Of a DNA stretch of 64,000 nt, positions 34,283-43,065 are shown in pieces. Below the pieces are notes generated by a model that saw nothing but the letters and a program-made list of their open reading frames with translations, ran no database searches and had not been told where the DNA came from. The translations under genes and the position numbers were made by a program. Source of the DNA: Ralstonia pickettii DTP0602. Its GTDB lineage: Bacteria > Pseudomonadota > Gammaproteobacteria > Burkholderiales > Burkholderiaceae. Within the stretch, counting starts at the first letter, position 1, and every line of letters begins with the position of its first letter. The stretch is taken from positions 496,001 to 560,000 of the forward strand of contig CP006668.1 of assembly GCA_000471925.1 (NCBI GenBank), given 5' to 3'.

Positions 34283-35467
34283 TTAGTGAATGAACTCGAA
34301 CAGCCCGGCTGCGCCCATGCCGCCGGCGGCGCACATGGTCACGACGCCATACTTGGCCTTGCGGCGACGCCCTTCGAGCAGGATGTGGCCGACCTGGCGC
34401 GCACCCGTCATGCCATACGGATGTCCGATGGCGATGGCGCCGCCGTTGACATTGACGCGCTCCAGGGGCAAGCCCAGTTGGTCGATGCAATACAGCGCCT
34501 GGCAACCGAACGCCTCGTTGAGTTCCCACAGGTCGATGTCGTCGATGGAGAGCTCGTTGCGCTCAAGCAGACGCGGGACCGCACGAACAGGACCGACGCC
34601 CATTTCGTCCGGTTCCACACCGGCGGTGGCCAGGCCAACGAAGTACCCCAGCGGTTCGAGGCCGCGCCGTTCGGCTTCGCGTTCGGACATCACCACCAGC
34701 GCCGCGGCGCCGTCCGACAACTGGCTGGAATTGCCGGCCGTGACCTGGTAACCCTCGCCCTTCACTGCGGGCAGCACGCGCAGCTTTTCCAGCGTGGTGT
34801 CGGCGCGGACACCTTCGTCGGCCTCGAGCAGGAACTCAACCGTCGAAGTCTCGCCCGTCTCCTTGTTCGTCACCGACTTGATCGATGCGAGCGGAACAAT
34901 CTCTTCAGAGAAACGGCCTGCCTTCTGTGCTTCGACGGTGAGCTGCTGGCTACGCACGGAGAACTCGTCGGCGCGCTCCCGCGACATGTCATAACGCTTG
35001 GCTAGGATCTCCGCGGTATCGATCATGTGCAGATAGACATCCGGGCGATTCTTTGCCAGCCAGGCTTCTTGCTGGGCGACCTTCAGCGTGACCGGCTGCG
35101 ACAGGCTGATGGACTCGACGCCGCCCGCCACCATCACCGGCACCTTATCGATCAGCACGCGCTGCGCGGCAAAGGCGACCGCCTGCAGCCCGGACGCGCA
35201 GAAGCGCGTCAGCGTGGTGCCGCTCACGGACACCGGCAGGCCGGCGCGGATGCCACCGGCGCGGGCAACGTTGCCACCGGTGGCGGCGATGGGTTGGCCG
35301 CAGCCAAAGATGATGTCTTCGACTTCCCCGCCGTCGATTCCCGCGCGCTGGACGGCATGCTGGATGACGTGGCCTGCCATGGTCGCCCCATGGGTCATGT
35401 TGAATGCGCCTCGGCTGGCTTTACCGATCGGGGTGCGGGCATACGAAACGATTACTGCGCGAGACAT
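34283..35467 (-). CDS. Acetyl-CoA C-acyltransferase-family thiolase
   Basis: A 394-residue thiolase with the reactive Cys in [12 protein letters not shown] (Cys 90), the His motif [20 protein letters not shown] and the second Cys in [12 protein letters not shown]. First gene of the minus-strand operon that continues with hydratase, ligase and Bug receptor. Its promoter region (35468-35874) contains two inverted copies of a 17-bp site also found at 42225. It differs from the plus-strand thiolase at 26838, so the two probably act on different acyl groups. Confidence 0.94.
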   Translation of the reverse strand: MSRAVIVSYARTPIGKASRGAFNMTHGATMAGHVIQHAVQRAGIDGGEVEDIIFGCGQPIAATGGNVARAGGIRAGLPVSVSGTTLTRFCASGLQAVAFAAQRVLIDKVPVMVAGGVESISLSQPVTLKVAQQEAWLAKNRPDVYLHMIDTAEILAKRYDMSRERADEFSVRSQQLTVEAQKAGRFSEEIVPLASIKSVTNKETGETSTVEFLLEADEGVRADTTLEKLRVLPAVKGEGYQVTAGNSSQLSDGAAALVVMSEREAERRGLEPLGYFVGLATAGVEPDEMGVGPVRAVPRLLERNELSIDDIDLWELNEAFGCQALYCIDQLGLPLERVNVNGGAIAIGHPYGMTGARQVGHILLEGRRRKAKYGVVTMCAAGGMGAAGLFEFIH

Positions 35468-35520
35468 GGGTTCTCCTTTGGAGTTGATGGATGCAGACGT
35501 TCTCAGTCTGTCAGGCCAAA

Positions 35521-35537
35521 TATAGACAGTGGATACA
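35521..35537 (+). promoter_or_regulatory. 17-bp regulatory site, copy 1
   Basis: TATAGACAGTGGATACA. With copies at 35644 and 42225 it defines TRTAGAC-N3-GGATACA, a pseudo-palindrome (TGTA..C...G..TACA). It lies 54 bases upstream of the thiolase start codon. Confidence 0.65.
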
Positions 35538-35643
35538 TTAAGCGGCGAATCGTTCATTGGAACGAACGAACGGATGGCAGCGTTGAACGTGTCAGGTGCC
35601 TTGCCCGCTCCGTATGGCCCCTGATCTCCACGGGCACATGCGG

Positions 35644-35660
35644 TGTATCCACTGTCTACA
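35644..35660 (-). promoter_or_regulatory. 17-bp regulatory site, copy 2 (inverted)
   Basis: On the minus strand TGTAGACAGTGGATACA, differing from copy 1 at one base. The two copies face each other across 106 bases, which would permit looping by an oligomeric repressor. Confidence 0.65.
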
Positions 35661-35874
35661 TGCTAGGCGGACGATCTTGGCGACGTCAAGAACTGGTAGG
35701 CAATGTTCGGGTTTACCTGCCTCTCCATTTCTTGACGGTGCACAACTCGCTCTCTAGGATATAGACACTGACTAGATTGACGTCGGGCCAAAAGGGCGAA
35801 GGAAACGCAGCAGCATTTGCAGCTTCGTGGCGGTTCCGTCGCCATGGGGATGGCAGAAACTGGAGGGATAAAAA

Positions 35875-36354
35875 TTGGAATTCACTGGCGCACAGGTCAT
35901 CAAGGCCTCCAGGGAAGAGGTCTGGAAGCGGTTGAATGATCCGGCTACGTTCCAGCAATGTTTGCCGGGATGTGAGCAATACCTGCAGGGCGATGACGGT
36001 GGCTATGACGCGGTAATCGTCGCGGCCGTCGGGCCAATCAAGGCGCGTTTCAAGGGCACGGCCCGCTTCTCCGACCACCAGGAGGGCATTGGTTATCACA
36101 TCGAAGGCAGCGGCAGCGGTGGCGTCGCGGGCTTCGGCAAGCTGGGCGCCGATGTCCGGCTGGAAGACGTCGAAGGCGGCACTGCCCTGCATTACGTTGC
36201 CGCAGCGCAGATGGGAGGGAAGCTGGCACAGATCGGATCCCGTCTGGTCGGCGCCGTGGCGAACAAGTTCCTGGCGGAGTTCTTTTCCCGCTTCGAAAAG
36301 CTGGTGAGTCTTGAAGGAGATGGAGGCAGTTCCCTGGCACCTTCCCCTGACTGA
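35875..36354 (+). CDS. CoxG-family (SRPBCC) protein
   Basis: A 159-residue START/SRPBCC-fold protein. EFTGAQVIKASREEVWKRLN, NDPATFQQCLPGCEQ and VAGFGKLGADVRLEDVEGGT match the carbon-monoxide dehydrogenase subunit G (CoxG) family, which helps mature or anchor molybdenum hydroxylases. The start codon is TTG at 35875: a strong GGAGG site lies 7 bases before it, the family N-terminus begins exactly there and no ATG is near. It heads the three-subunit Mo-hydroxylase genes. Confidence 0.88.
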   Translation: MEFTGAQVIKASREEVWKRLNDPATFQQCLPGCEQYLQGDDGGYDAVIVAAVGPIKARFKGTARFSDHQEGIGYHIEGSGSGGVAGFGKLGADVRLEDVEGGTALHYVAAAQMGGKLAQIGSRLVGAVANKFLAEFFSRFEKLVSLEGDGGSSLAPSPD

Positions 36355-36401
36355 GCCCCGGCCGGCCAGGGAAGGACCTGCTGATATTTTTTTTTGCCCT
36401 T

Positions 36402-36423
36402 TAGTATGATGACCGTAATACTA
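36402..36423 (+). promoter_or_regulatory. TetR-type operator, copy A (Mo-hydroxylase promoter)
   Basis: A palindrome TAGTAT-N10-ATACTA whose interior GATGACCGTA recurs almost unchanged at 42078-42099 and 42328-42349 (17 of 22 positions equal with each). It lies 53 bases before the preferred start of the iron-sulphur subunit gene. Confidence 0.72.
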
Positions 36424-36476
36424 TAAGCGTGACCGGTGCTGATGCCGGAGGGGCAAACGGAGACACAGAGGCGACA

Positions 36477-36968
36477 GTGAAAATAGAGAACACTATCAAT
36501 GGCGTGAGCGGCACAACCGAGATCGAGCCGAGGCGGCTCCTGGTGCATTTGTTGCGGGACCAGAAGCGCCTGACCGGCGTCCACATCGGTTGTGACACCT
36601 CGCAATGCGGGGCCTGCACGGTGCTGATCGACGGAACGACCGTGAAGTCATGCACCGTGCTTGCCGCCCAGACCGACGGCTGCGAGCTCCATACGATCGA
36701 AGGGATGGACAACGATCCCACGACGACCGTCCTGAAGGAAGCCTTCAACGAGCTTCATGGCCTCCAGTGTGGATTCTGTACCCCGGGAATGCTGCTTGCG
36801 GCACGGGCGCTCCTTGCGCATCAGGCCGCGCCTTCGGAACACGAGGTCAGGGAAGCGCTGCACGGCAACCTGTGCCGCTGTACCGGGTACCAGAATATCG
36901 TCGATGCGGTGCTGCTTGCCGCGACCAGGCTGCAGCAGACGCCGTCCGCCACCTGTGGGGAGTCTTGA
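36477..36968 (+). CDS. Molybdenum hydroxylase, [2Fe-2S] subunit
   Basis: A 163-residue small subunit of the xanthine dehydrogenase/CO dehydrogenase family. The plant-type cluster cysteines are C39, C44, C47 and C59 (CDTSQCGACTVL); the second cluster uses C98, C101, C133 and C135 (QCGFCTPG, CRCTGYQN). It passes electrons from the Mo centre to FAD. The GTG at 36477 is preferred because the family begins with a KI-type strand and an AGAGG site precedes it; a GTG at 36429 would add 16 unusual residues. It is followed after one base by the Mo subunit. Confidence 0.93.
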   Translation: MKIENTINGVSGTTEIEPRRLLVHLLRDQKRLTGVHIGCDTSQCGACTVLIDGTTVKSCTVLAAQTDGCELHTIEGMDNDPTTTVLKEAFNELHGLQCGFCTPGMLLAARALLAHQAAPSEHEVREALHGNLCRCTGYQNIVDAVLLAATRLQQTPSATCGES

Positions 36969-36969
36969 G

Positions 36970-39345
36970 ATGAGCGAAGCACAGAACGGTAGTGCAACCA
37001 AGTACATCGGCAAGTCGGTCAGGCGCCGCGAAGACAAGCGCCTGATGAGCGGCCGGGGCAAGTTCACCGATGACCATCAGTTCCCGGGCATGGTCTTCGC
37101 GGCCTTCGTGAGGTCGCCTTTTGCCCACGCCAAGGTGCGCGGAATCGATACGGCGGACGCGCGCGCACTGCCTGGCGTGATCGGCGTATTGACCTATGCC
37201 GACATCGAGGGCAAGGTCGGCGACATCCGGCCGAACTGGGTCGTGGGCAACTCGAAGGTGCCTCCCCATCCACCGCTTGCTGCCGACCGCGTGCGCTACG
37301 CCGGGGAGGCCGTGGCGATGGTAGTGGCACAAACGCGCGAGATCGCTGCGGACGCCGCCGAACTCGTCACGGTCGACTACGAGGAGCTTCCGACCGTCGT
37401 CGACGCGGAAGCTGCACTGGCAGAGTCAGCGCCCCAGCTCCACGACAACGTCCCCGGCAATCGCATTGGCGTCTTCCGGCTAAAGGGCGGCAACTACGAG
37501 GATGCGGTGAAGCAAGCCGACCGGGTCGTGTCGATCCGGCTGGTCAATCAGCGGCTGATACCGAGCCCGCTCGAGCCTCGCGCCTTGTGTGCGACCTACG
37601 ACCCCACTGACGAGCGCCTGACGTTCATCGTCCCCACTCAGGTTCCGCATATGTCGAGGCGGTGGCTGGCGGAAACGCTCCGGTGGCCAGAGCACCGGAT
37701 CCGGCTGGTTGCGCCGGATATCGGCGGCGGGTTCGGCGCAAAAATGCATTTCTATGCGGAAGAGGTGCTGGTGGCGTTCGCATCCCGGCACTTCGGCCTT
37801 CCGGTCAGCTGGACCGAGACGCGCAGCGAGAACCATGTCGCGACCACGCACGGCCGCGCGCATACGGAATACGTGGACGCACCCGTCACCAAGGACGGCA
37901 AGGTGCTGGGGATCAGGTTGCGATCGTTCGCCAATCTTGGCGCCTATCTCTCCAATATGGCGACGGGCATCCCTACCATCAACACGGCGAACTACATCAC
38001 GGGGAACTACCAGATATCGTCGGTCGATGCGGAGGTCAATCTGGTGACGACCAACACCACGCCGGTCGACGCCTATCGGGGCGCCGGACGGCCGGAAGCC
38101 GCCTATATCATCGAGCGGCTGATGGACGCGGTAGCCGGGGAACTCGACATCGACCCGGTCGAACTACGACGCCGCAACCTGGTGCGGGCGGATCAGTTCC
38201 CTTACCAGCCGCACGACGGCGCGCGCGGCAAATGGGATTCCGGCGACTACGAGGCCTGCCTGGCGAAGGCGACCGAGCTGATCGGCTACCAGCGTTGGCG
38301 CGAGGAGCAAGCCACGCTGCGCCAGCAGGGCAAATACATCGGCATCGGGGTGATCTGCTATCTGGAACTGGTGGGCATGGGCATTTCGCCGATGCTGGAG
38401 AAGGTCGGCTTCGACCGGGGCGGCTGGGAGAGCGCGCATGTCCGCGTGCATTCCGATGGCAAGGTCACGCTGTTCAGCGGATCGATGCCGCAAGGCCACG
38501 GCCACGCCACCAGCTTTGCGCAGATCGTCGCGGAAGCCCTGCAACTGCCGATGGACGATATCGATGTGGTCCAGGGCGATACCGATCGCGTGCTGGCGGG
38601 GCATGGCACCTTCAATTCGCGATCGATGCCCGTAGGGGGAAGTGCTGCCTACCTGGCGGCGAGCAAGATCCTGGCAAAAGCACGCCGGATCGCAGGCATC
38701 ATGCTGGAAGTGCCTGAAGCGGAAGTTCACTATGCCGATGGCCAGTTCACAAGCGCAGCCAACCCCACCGTTATTCCCTTCGCGAAGGTCGCAAGAATGG
38801 CATATCTTGCGCACAAGCTGCCCAGGGATGTTGAAGCCGGCCTGGATGAACGCGTCTTCTATGAGCCGGTCGCCCTGGGAGCGCCGAACGGCTGCCATGC
38901 AGTGGTCGTGGAGGTCGATGCGGAGACCGGCACGGTGGCGATTCTCGACTATGTGGCGGTGGATGACGTCGGCGTGATGATCAATCCCATGCTTTGCCAC
39001 GGCCAGATGCACGGCGGGATCGCGCAAGGCATCGGCCAGGCTTTGTTTGAAGAGGCCAAATATGACGAAGCCGGGCAATTGCTTTCGGGTTCGCTGCTCG
39101 ACTATGGCTTCCCGCGCATCGAGCAGATACCGCGCATGCGTACCGGCTTCCATGTCTCCCCGGCGCCCTCGAACCCGCTGGGCGTCAAGGGCATCGGTGA
39201 GGCCGGCTGCGTCGGTGCGCCGCCCGCGATCGTCGCGGCGGTATGCGATGCCTTGAAGCCATTCGGCATATCCCATCTCGATATGCCCCTGACGCCGCCA
39301 AAGGTCTGGCGGGCGATTCACGAGACCAGCCGGAGCGCGACATGA
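36970..39345 (+). CDS. Molybdenum hydroxylase, molybdopterin-binding subunit
   Basis: A 791-residue large subunit. The N-terminal domain (SVRRREDKRLMSGRGKFTDD) and the Mo-binding regions GGGFGAKMHFYAEEVLVAF, VDAYRGAGRPEAAYIIERLM and GEAGCVGAPPAIV are typical. The active-site loop reads AYRGAGRPE, not the AYxCSFR of true CO dehydrogenase, so it should hydroxylate an organic carbon, such as an aromatic, N-heterocyclic or aldehyde substrate. It overlaps the FAD subunit gene by 4 bases. Substrate unknown. Confidence 0.94.
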   Translation: MSEAQNGSATKYIGKSVRRREDKRLMSGRGKFTDDHQFPGMVFAAFVRSPFAHAKVRGIDTADARALPGVIGVLTYADIEGKVGDIRPNWVVGNSKVPPHPPLAADRVRYAGEAVAMVVAQTREIAADAAELVTVDYEELPTVVDAEAALAESAPQLHDNVPGNRIGVFRLKGGNYEDAVKQADRVVSIRLVNQRLIPSPLEPRALCATYDPTDERLTFIVPTQVPHMSRRWLAETLRWPEHRIRLVAPDIGGGFGAKMHFYAEEVLVAFASRHFGLPVSWTETRSENHVATTHGRAHTEYVDAPVTKDGKVLGIRLRSFANLGAYLSNMATGIPTINTANYITGNYQISSVDAEVNLVTTNTTPVDAYRGAGRPEAAYIIERLMDAVAGELDIDPVELRRRNLVRADQFPYQPHDGARGKWDSGDYEACLAKATELIGYQRWREEQATLRQQGKYIGIGVICYLELVGMGISPMLEKVGFDRGGWESAHVRVHSDGKVTLFSGSMPQGHGHATSFAQIVAEALQLPMDDIDVVQGDTDRVLAGHGTFNSRSMPVGGSAAYLAASKILAKARRIAGIMLEVPEAEVHYADGQFTSAANPTVIPFAKVARMAYLAHKLPRDVEAGLDERVFYEPVALGAPNGCHAVVVEVDAETGTVAILDYVAVDDVGVMINPMLCHGQMHGGIAQGIGQALFEEAKYDEAGQLLSGSLLDYGFPRIEQIPRMRTGFHVSPAPSNPLGVKGIGEAGCVGAPPAIVAAVCDALKPFGISHLDMPLTPPKVWRAIHETSRSAT

Positions 39346-40202
39346 TTCCCTATGAAGTCGAATACCTGAAGGCGGGCAGTGTGCAACAGGCGCTCTCCGT
39401 GCTAGCGCAGAACCCCGACGCCAAGATCCTGGCCGGCGGCCATACGCTGCTGCCGATGATGAAGCTGAGACTGGCCAGGCCGGCTTTACTGGTCGATATC
39501 GGCCGCCTGCCTGAACTCCGTGGCATCGCGGTCCATCAGGATGCTATCTCGATCGGCAGCGTGACGACCCACGCCGAACTGGAAGCAAGCGCGGAGCTGA
39601 AGCAGCTGGCGCCGCTGTTTCCGCTCGCCGCGAGCGTGATTGCCGATCCGACGGTCAGGAACCGCGGAACCATCGGTGGCGCGCTGGTACACGCCGACCC
39701 GTCGGCGGACTGGCCGGCTGTCGTGCTGGCCGCCGGCGGCGAGATGGAGATTGTGGGCGCACAAGGCACAAGACGCATCCCCGCGTATGAGTTCTTTGTC
39801 GACTTCATGTCTTCGGCCGTGCAGCCGGACGAGGTCCTGACGCGCATCCATGTGCCATTGCCAGCCGCAACGCGGGTCGCATACCGCAAGTTCCGGCATC
39901 CTTCGTCAGGGTACGCGGTGGCCGCCGCGGCGGTCGCGATCGAGGTGGTCAACGATGGCTACGCATGGGGGCGGATCGGCATCACCGGCGTCGCCGATAA
40001 GGCGTTTCGCGCCACGTCGGCCGAGGCCTTGCTGGAAGGCAACTTTACCGACATCGCGGATAAGGTGGATGCCATTGTCGACACGGCATTCGCCGACGTG
40101 ACCCCGCTGGAAGACAACTTTGCCGATGGTGCATACCGGCTGCAGCTGGGCCGGGTCATGCTGAAGCGGGCGCTCCTCGAAGCCCTCGAACCACGGCGCT
40201 GA
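39342..40202 (+). CDS. Molybdenum hydroxylase, FAD-binding subunit
   Basis: A 286-residue medium subunit. The FAD-contacting motifs are AKILAGGHTLLPMMKLRLAR and TVRNRGTIGGALVHADPSAD (TIGG-type). Its ATG 39342 overlaps the Mo-subunit stop codon, so translation is coupled. The complex would be S-L-M as in CO dehydrogenase and quinoline-type oxidoreductases. The next gene (TetR, 40942) is on the other strand, ending the operon. Confidence 0.94.
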   Translation: MIPYEVEYLKAGSVQQALSVLAQNPDAKILAGGHTLLPMMKLRLARPALLVDIGRLPELRGIAVHQDAISIGSVTTHAELEASAELKQLAPLFPLAASVIADPTVRNRGTIGGALVHADPSADWPAVVLAAGGEMEIVGAQGTRRIPAYEFFVDFMSSAVQPDEVLTRIHVPLPAATRVAYRKFRHPSSGYAVAAAAVAIEVVNDGYAWGRIGITGVADKAFRATSAEALLEGNFTDIADKVDAIVDTAFADVTPLEDNFADGAYRLQLGRVMLKRALLEALEPRR

Positions 40203-40222
40203 GTGCTGCAACGCCGGGGTGG

Positions 40223-40942
40223 CTACGACTGCGCGGCGCTTCGTGGCCTTGCCCTGGGCTTGCTTGCGGCGGCATCCGCTCCGGATGCCGCCGCCTTTTT
40301 CTTCCCTGCCGCCAGCAGGCCGGTCAGCACGAACTGCTGTACGCTCTGCCGCCATTGCGCCAGCGCGACTTTCGGGCGCGGGCTCGGTCCGGTCGGCTTG
40401 GCACTGAAGAACATGCTGACGCCGTGCATGGCCGACCACGCGCAGCGCACCATCATGTCGTCGAACTGCTCAGCCAGATGGTTTTCCCGGAAGTAGTCTT
40501 GGACCGCGCCGGACAACAGCTGGTAGGACGCGTTTCCTGCTTCAAGCAGCTCGGGGTAATTTTCCTTCGCTTCGATCTGCGGCCCGAACATCAGGTAGAA
40601 GAGGGCCGGATGCCTGACGGCGAACTCGATATAGCCATCCATGACGGTGAGCAACCGCGCCTCGGCAGTCATCTCGGGCGACAGCCGGGCGCGGCGCACG
40701 GCGACCAGTTCACGGAACCCGTCGGCGGCGATGGCGGCCAGCAGGCCTTCCTTGTCGGCAAACTGGTTGCGCGGCGCGCCGTGGGACACCCCCGCGAGCT
40801 TGGCCGCGGAGCGCAGCGTCAGTCCGTGGACGCCCTTGTCGGCCAGGATCTCCCTGCCGCAGCGGATCATTTCTTCCCGCAGGTTGCCATGGTGATAGCT
40901 TTGGCGGGCCGGGCGGGTCGTTGAGGTGGTCATGAGTGCCAT
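40223..40942 (-). CDS. TetR-family transcriptional regulator
   Basis: A 239-residue regulator. The DNA-binding domain is GREILADKGVHGLTLRSAAK then LAGVSHGAPRNQFADKEGLL, and the C-terminal domain has the YLMFGP region of the WHG/TetR_C_13 class. The last 30 residues are a basic alanine-rich tail. It converges on the FAD-subunit gene. It is distinct from the 42031 TetR and may control a different promoter, possibly the 17-bp sites; this is a guess. ATG 40942 or 40933. Confidence 0.92.
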   Translation of the reverse strand: MALMTTSTTRPARQSYHHGNLREEMIRCGREILADKGVHGLTLRSAAKLAGVSHGAPRNQFADKEGLLAAIAADGFRELVAVRRARLSPEMTAEARLLTVMDGYIEFAVRHPALFYLMFGPQIEAKENYPELLEAGNASYQLLSGAVQDYFRENHLAEQFDDMMVRCAWSAMHGVSMFFSAKPTGPSPRPKVALAQWRQSVQQFVLTGLLAAGKKKAAASGADAAASKPRARPRSAAQS

Positions 40943-41005
40943 TCGCGATGTCGTCAGGCCTCAATATTAGCGCTAACCCGACCCTCTCCCCAGCCTCGCC
41001 GTTGA

Positions 41006-41449
41006 TTAACGCGTCCGGCTGCTGATCACCTGGACGTCGTCGAAGCAGATCAGCGAACCATCAGCGCGCGTCAGCGGCGGCGCCATGATTTCTTCGCCCG
41101 TCTGCGTGTCTACGAAAACCGTGGCGCGCCGCCTCGGTTCAGCCCATCGCTCCGCCCACGCCTTGAGGCTCAGGTAGGTAGGCAGGAAATCGCGCGCGCT
41201 TTCGCTCAGGAAGTAGGCGCAGCGTGTGCTGCCTGCTATCGGCCGGCGTACCAGCAGGCCATGATCGGTCATCGCCTGGAGCCTGGCGCTCAGGATATTC
41301 GAGGCAATGCCGAGGCGCCGCTCGAATTCCTCGAAGCGTGTCGCGCCGTAATACGCTTCACGCAGGATCAGGATGACCCAGCGCTCGCCCAGCACCGCCG
41401 CGGCGCGGGCAACGGAGCATGGCATGTCAAGGAAGCGGGTGCGACTCAT
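41006..41449 (-). CDS. HxlR-family transcriptional regulator
   Basis: A 147-residue HxlR winged-helix protein: MPCSVARAAAVLGERWVILI, REAYYGATRFEEFERRLGIA and LSARLQAMTDHGLLVRRPIA. Cys 11 occupies the same place as in the 23460 HxlR. It is in line with TetR genes on either side on the minus strand. Target unknown. Confidence 0.92.
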   Translation of the reverse strand: MSRTRFLDMPCSVARAAAVLGERWVILILREAYYGATRFEEFERRLGIASNILSARLQAMTDHGLLVRRPIAGSTRCAYFLSESARDFLPTYLSLKAWAERWAEPRRRATVFVDTQTGEEIMAPPLTRADGSLICFDDVQVISSRTR

Positions 41450-41479
41450 CTCGCCTTGTCCTGGGCGCAGGCCGTCGCG

Positions 41480-42031
41480 CTATAGCGACGACTGGAGGGC
41501 ATCCACGATTTCCGTGGACAGCGCTTCCGAGCGGACGGCGCGAGCCAGCACGAGGCCGCCGACCATGGAAGCGAGCGTGACGATCGCGTCCTTGCGGGAA
41601 GCCTCATCATCACTCCCCGCGACCAGTTCGATCAGCGACGCGACGCGCGCCTCGAAGCGCCGCCGCGTCTTGGCCTCAAGGCGCGAAACATCCGTGCCGA
41701 GCGCTGCGATCGCGCAACCCGATCCAGGATTGTCGCGGTGCTTCTTGCTCACATAGGCGCCAACGATGGCGCTCTTGCGCTGCGTGGGCGGCGCGGCTTG
41801 CGCTGCGTGCTCGAGAAACTCCATGGTCTGGTCGAAGGCGGCATCAATTGCCTCGGCAATCAAGGCGTCCTTGGAGTCGAAGTGTGCGTAGAAACCGCCA
41901 TGCGTCATGCCGGCGCTCTTCATCAACTGCGCCACGCCGATGCCGTTGACACCGTGCTTGCGAAATTGCGTCGAAGCCGTCTTGACGATGTGCTTGTGGG
42001 TTTCGGCTTTCTGGTCCTGTGAATAACGCAT
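41480..42031 (-). CDS. TetR-family regulator of the Mo-hydroxylase/transporter genes
   Basis: A 183-residue repressor. The helix-turn-helix is NGIGVAQLMKSAGMTHGGFY followed by AHFDSKDALI. It begins MRYSQDQKAETHKHI, parallel to the 55617 TetR (MRYSSTHKQET), which supports ATG 42031 rather than an upstream ATG. The likely operator lies 47 bases upstream (42078-42099); near-identical sites occur before the Mo-hydroxylase genes (36402) and before the DUF302 gene (42328). This makes it the best candidate for the local regulator. Confidence 0.9.
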   Translation of the reverse strand: MRYSQDQKAETHKHIVKTASTQFRKHGVNGIGVAQLMKSAGMTHGGFYAHFDSKDALIAEAIDAAFDQTMEFLEHAAQAAPPTQRKSAIVGAYVSKKHRDNPGSGCAIAALGTDVSRLEAKTRRRFEARVASLIELVAGSDDEASRKDAIVTLASMVGGLVLARAVRSEALSTEIVDALQSSL

Positions 42032-42077
42032 GGTCGGGGAGGGAATAGTTGGAGGGCGCATGTGTCTCTGCAATATA

Positions 42078-42099
42078 TAGCATTACGATCATCATGACA
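42078..42099 (-). promoter_or_regulatory. TetR-type operator, copy B (tetR promoter)
   Basis: On the minus strand it contains ATGATGATCGTAATGCTA. It matches copies A and C in sequence and length and lies 47 bases before the TetR start codon, consistent with autorepression. Confidence 0.7.
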
Positions 42100-42224
42100 T
42101 CCGATTCCTTCCGGATGTCAGCGCGTAGTGGCTTGTTCCCCGCACTCCCGAACTTGCCCTTAGGGATAGCACCGAGGGGAGGTGGCGTGATCTTCCTTGA
42201 CCCTGCAGGTTCCCCTGACTAGCA

Positions 42225-42241
42225 TGTAGACGCCGGATACA
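42225..42241 (+). promoter_or_regulatory. 17-bp regulatory site, copy 3
   Basis: TGTAGACGCCGGATACA, 13 of 17 positions equal to the copy at 35521, with both half-sites conserved and only the spacer changed. Confidence 0.6.
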
Positions 42242-42327
42242 TCGGTGGGCATGATCGGGAAAGTTGTCAGCGAACCGGGACATGCAAGGCGGCATCTCCT
42301 TGCGGTGCCGGAGTTCCTCGCGCTGCA

Positions 42328-42349
42328 CTGTATGACGATCATCATTCTA
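42328..42349 (-). promoter_or_regulatory. TetR-type operator, copy C (DUF302/transporter promoter)
   Basis: On the minus strand it contains TAGAATGATGATCGTCATAC. It lies 22 bases before the DUF302 start codon and is 17/22 identical to copy A. Confidence 0.68.
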
Positions 42350-42370
42350 TTGAGTGACGTAGGAGGAGGA

Positions 42371-42988
42371 ATGAGACAAGAACTAAAACGCGCATTCGCG
42401 CTTGCTTTGTCGGCCACGCTGGCGCTGCCGTATGCCGCGGCACATGGCGGCGAACAGGCGACAGGACAGACGGAACTTACCCGGGTCCAGGCCGGTTCAC
42501 AGTCTGTCAGCATCGTGCACAGGATGCTGGAGCTACGCGTCGACTATGAAGCATTCACGCGCAGCTTCGAGTCCATCCTGGGTAAATTCGATCGGGCGGT
42601 GATGGCTTCCCTTGCCAGCGACCCCGAGGGGGCAGACGCAAAGATGGCGCGCATGGAGGGCGAACAAGGACTGATGATCTTCGCGGCGCAGGACCATGGT
42701 GCGCTGTTCACCATGACCGGCTCGCACCGGAAAGCCAGGCGCTATCACGTGGGCAACCCGAGGATTGCGCTGCAAATGACCAGCCTCGATATCCGCGCCG
42801 GCCTCTATGCACCGCTGTCCGTGCTGGTCTATGAAACGGAACCTGGCGTGGTGAAGGTCGACTTCGACCAGCCCTCCACGCTGTTCGGCCAGTTTGGCAA
42901 CCCGGCCGTCACAGCGATCGGACTTGCACTCGATCGAAAGCTGGAGAAGGTGATTGAGCGGGCCACGCTGCTGGCGGCCCAGCGGTAA
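42371..42988 (+). CDS. Secreted DUF302 domain protein
   Basis: A 205-residue protein. A signal peptide (ALALSATLALPYAAAHGG) is followed by a DUF302 domain: VDYEAFTRSFESILGK, GNPRIALQMTSLDIRAGLYA, then PLSVLVYETEPGVVKVDFDQ and PSTLFGQFGN. DUF302 proteins are of unknown function and often adjoin redox or transport genes. A strong GGAGGAGGA site precedes ATG 42371. It heads the operon with the AAHS transporter and XdhC. Confidence 0.85.
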   Translation: MRQELKRAFALALSATLALPYAAAHGGEQATGQTELTRVQAGSQSVSIVHRMLELRVDYEAFTRSFESILGKFDRAVMASLASDPEGADAKMARMEGEQGLMIFAAQDHGALFTMTGSHRKARRYHVGNPRIALQMTSLDIRAGLYAPLSVLVYETEPGVVKVDFDQPSTLFGQFGNPAVTAIGLALDRKLEKVIERATLLAAQR

Positions 42989-43065
42989 ACCTGGCAACAG
43001 GGAAAGTCGGGCGTGCCACGGAGCACGACGGCGCAAACACGCAAAATACATACGGAGACAGTCGC

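Larger units (their letters stand above)
35468..35874. other. Divergent promoter region between the thiolase operon and coxG
   Basis: A 407-base non-coding stretch. It contains two inverted copies of a 17-bp site (35521-35537 and 35644-35660, 16 of 17 positions equal) and a half copy (TATAGACACTG, 35760-35770). It should drive the thiolase operon leftwards and coxG rightwards. No protein-coding frame was supported. Confidence 0.7.
42032..42370. other. Divergent promoter region with two kinds of operator
   Basis: A 339-base region between the TetR gene (minus) and DUF302 gene (plus). It contains TetR-type sites B (42078-42099) and C (42328-42349) and one 17-bp site (42225-42241). The short CGATCATCAT word is common to B and C. 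No gene was supported. Confidence 0.7.

Noticed and set aside
35468..35874. Insertion-sequence remnant, because the region has inverted 17-bp repeats
   Set aside because: No transposase sequence lies between or near the repeats, no target duplication was seen, and a third copy occurs alone at 42225, so an operator explains them better.
36477..40202. Carbon monoxide dehydrogenase operon
   Set aside because: CoxG and the three-subunit order resemble it, but the Mo-subunit loop reads AYRGAGRPE instead of the AYxCSFR of CO dehydrogenase, so another substrate is expected.
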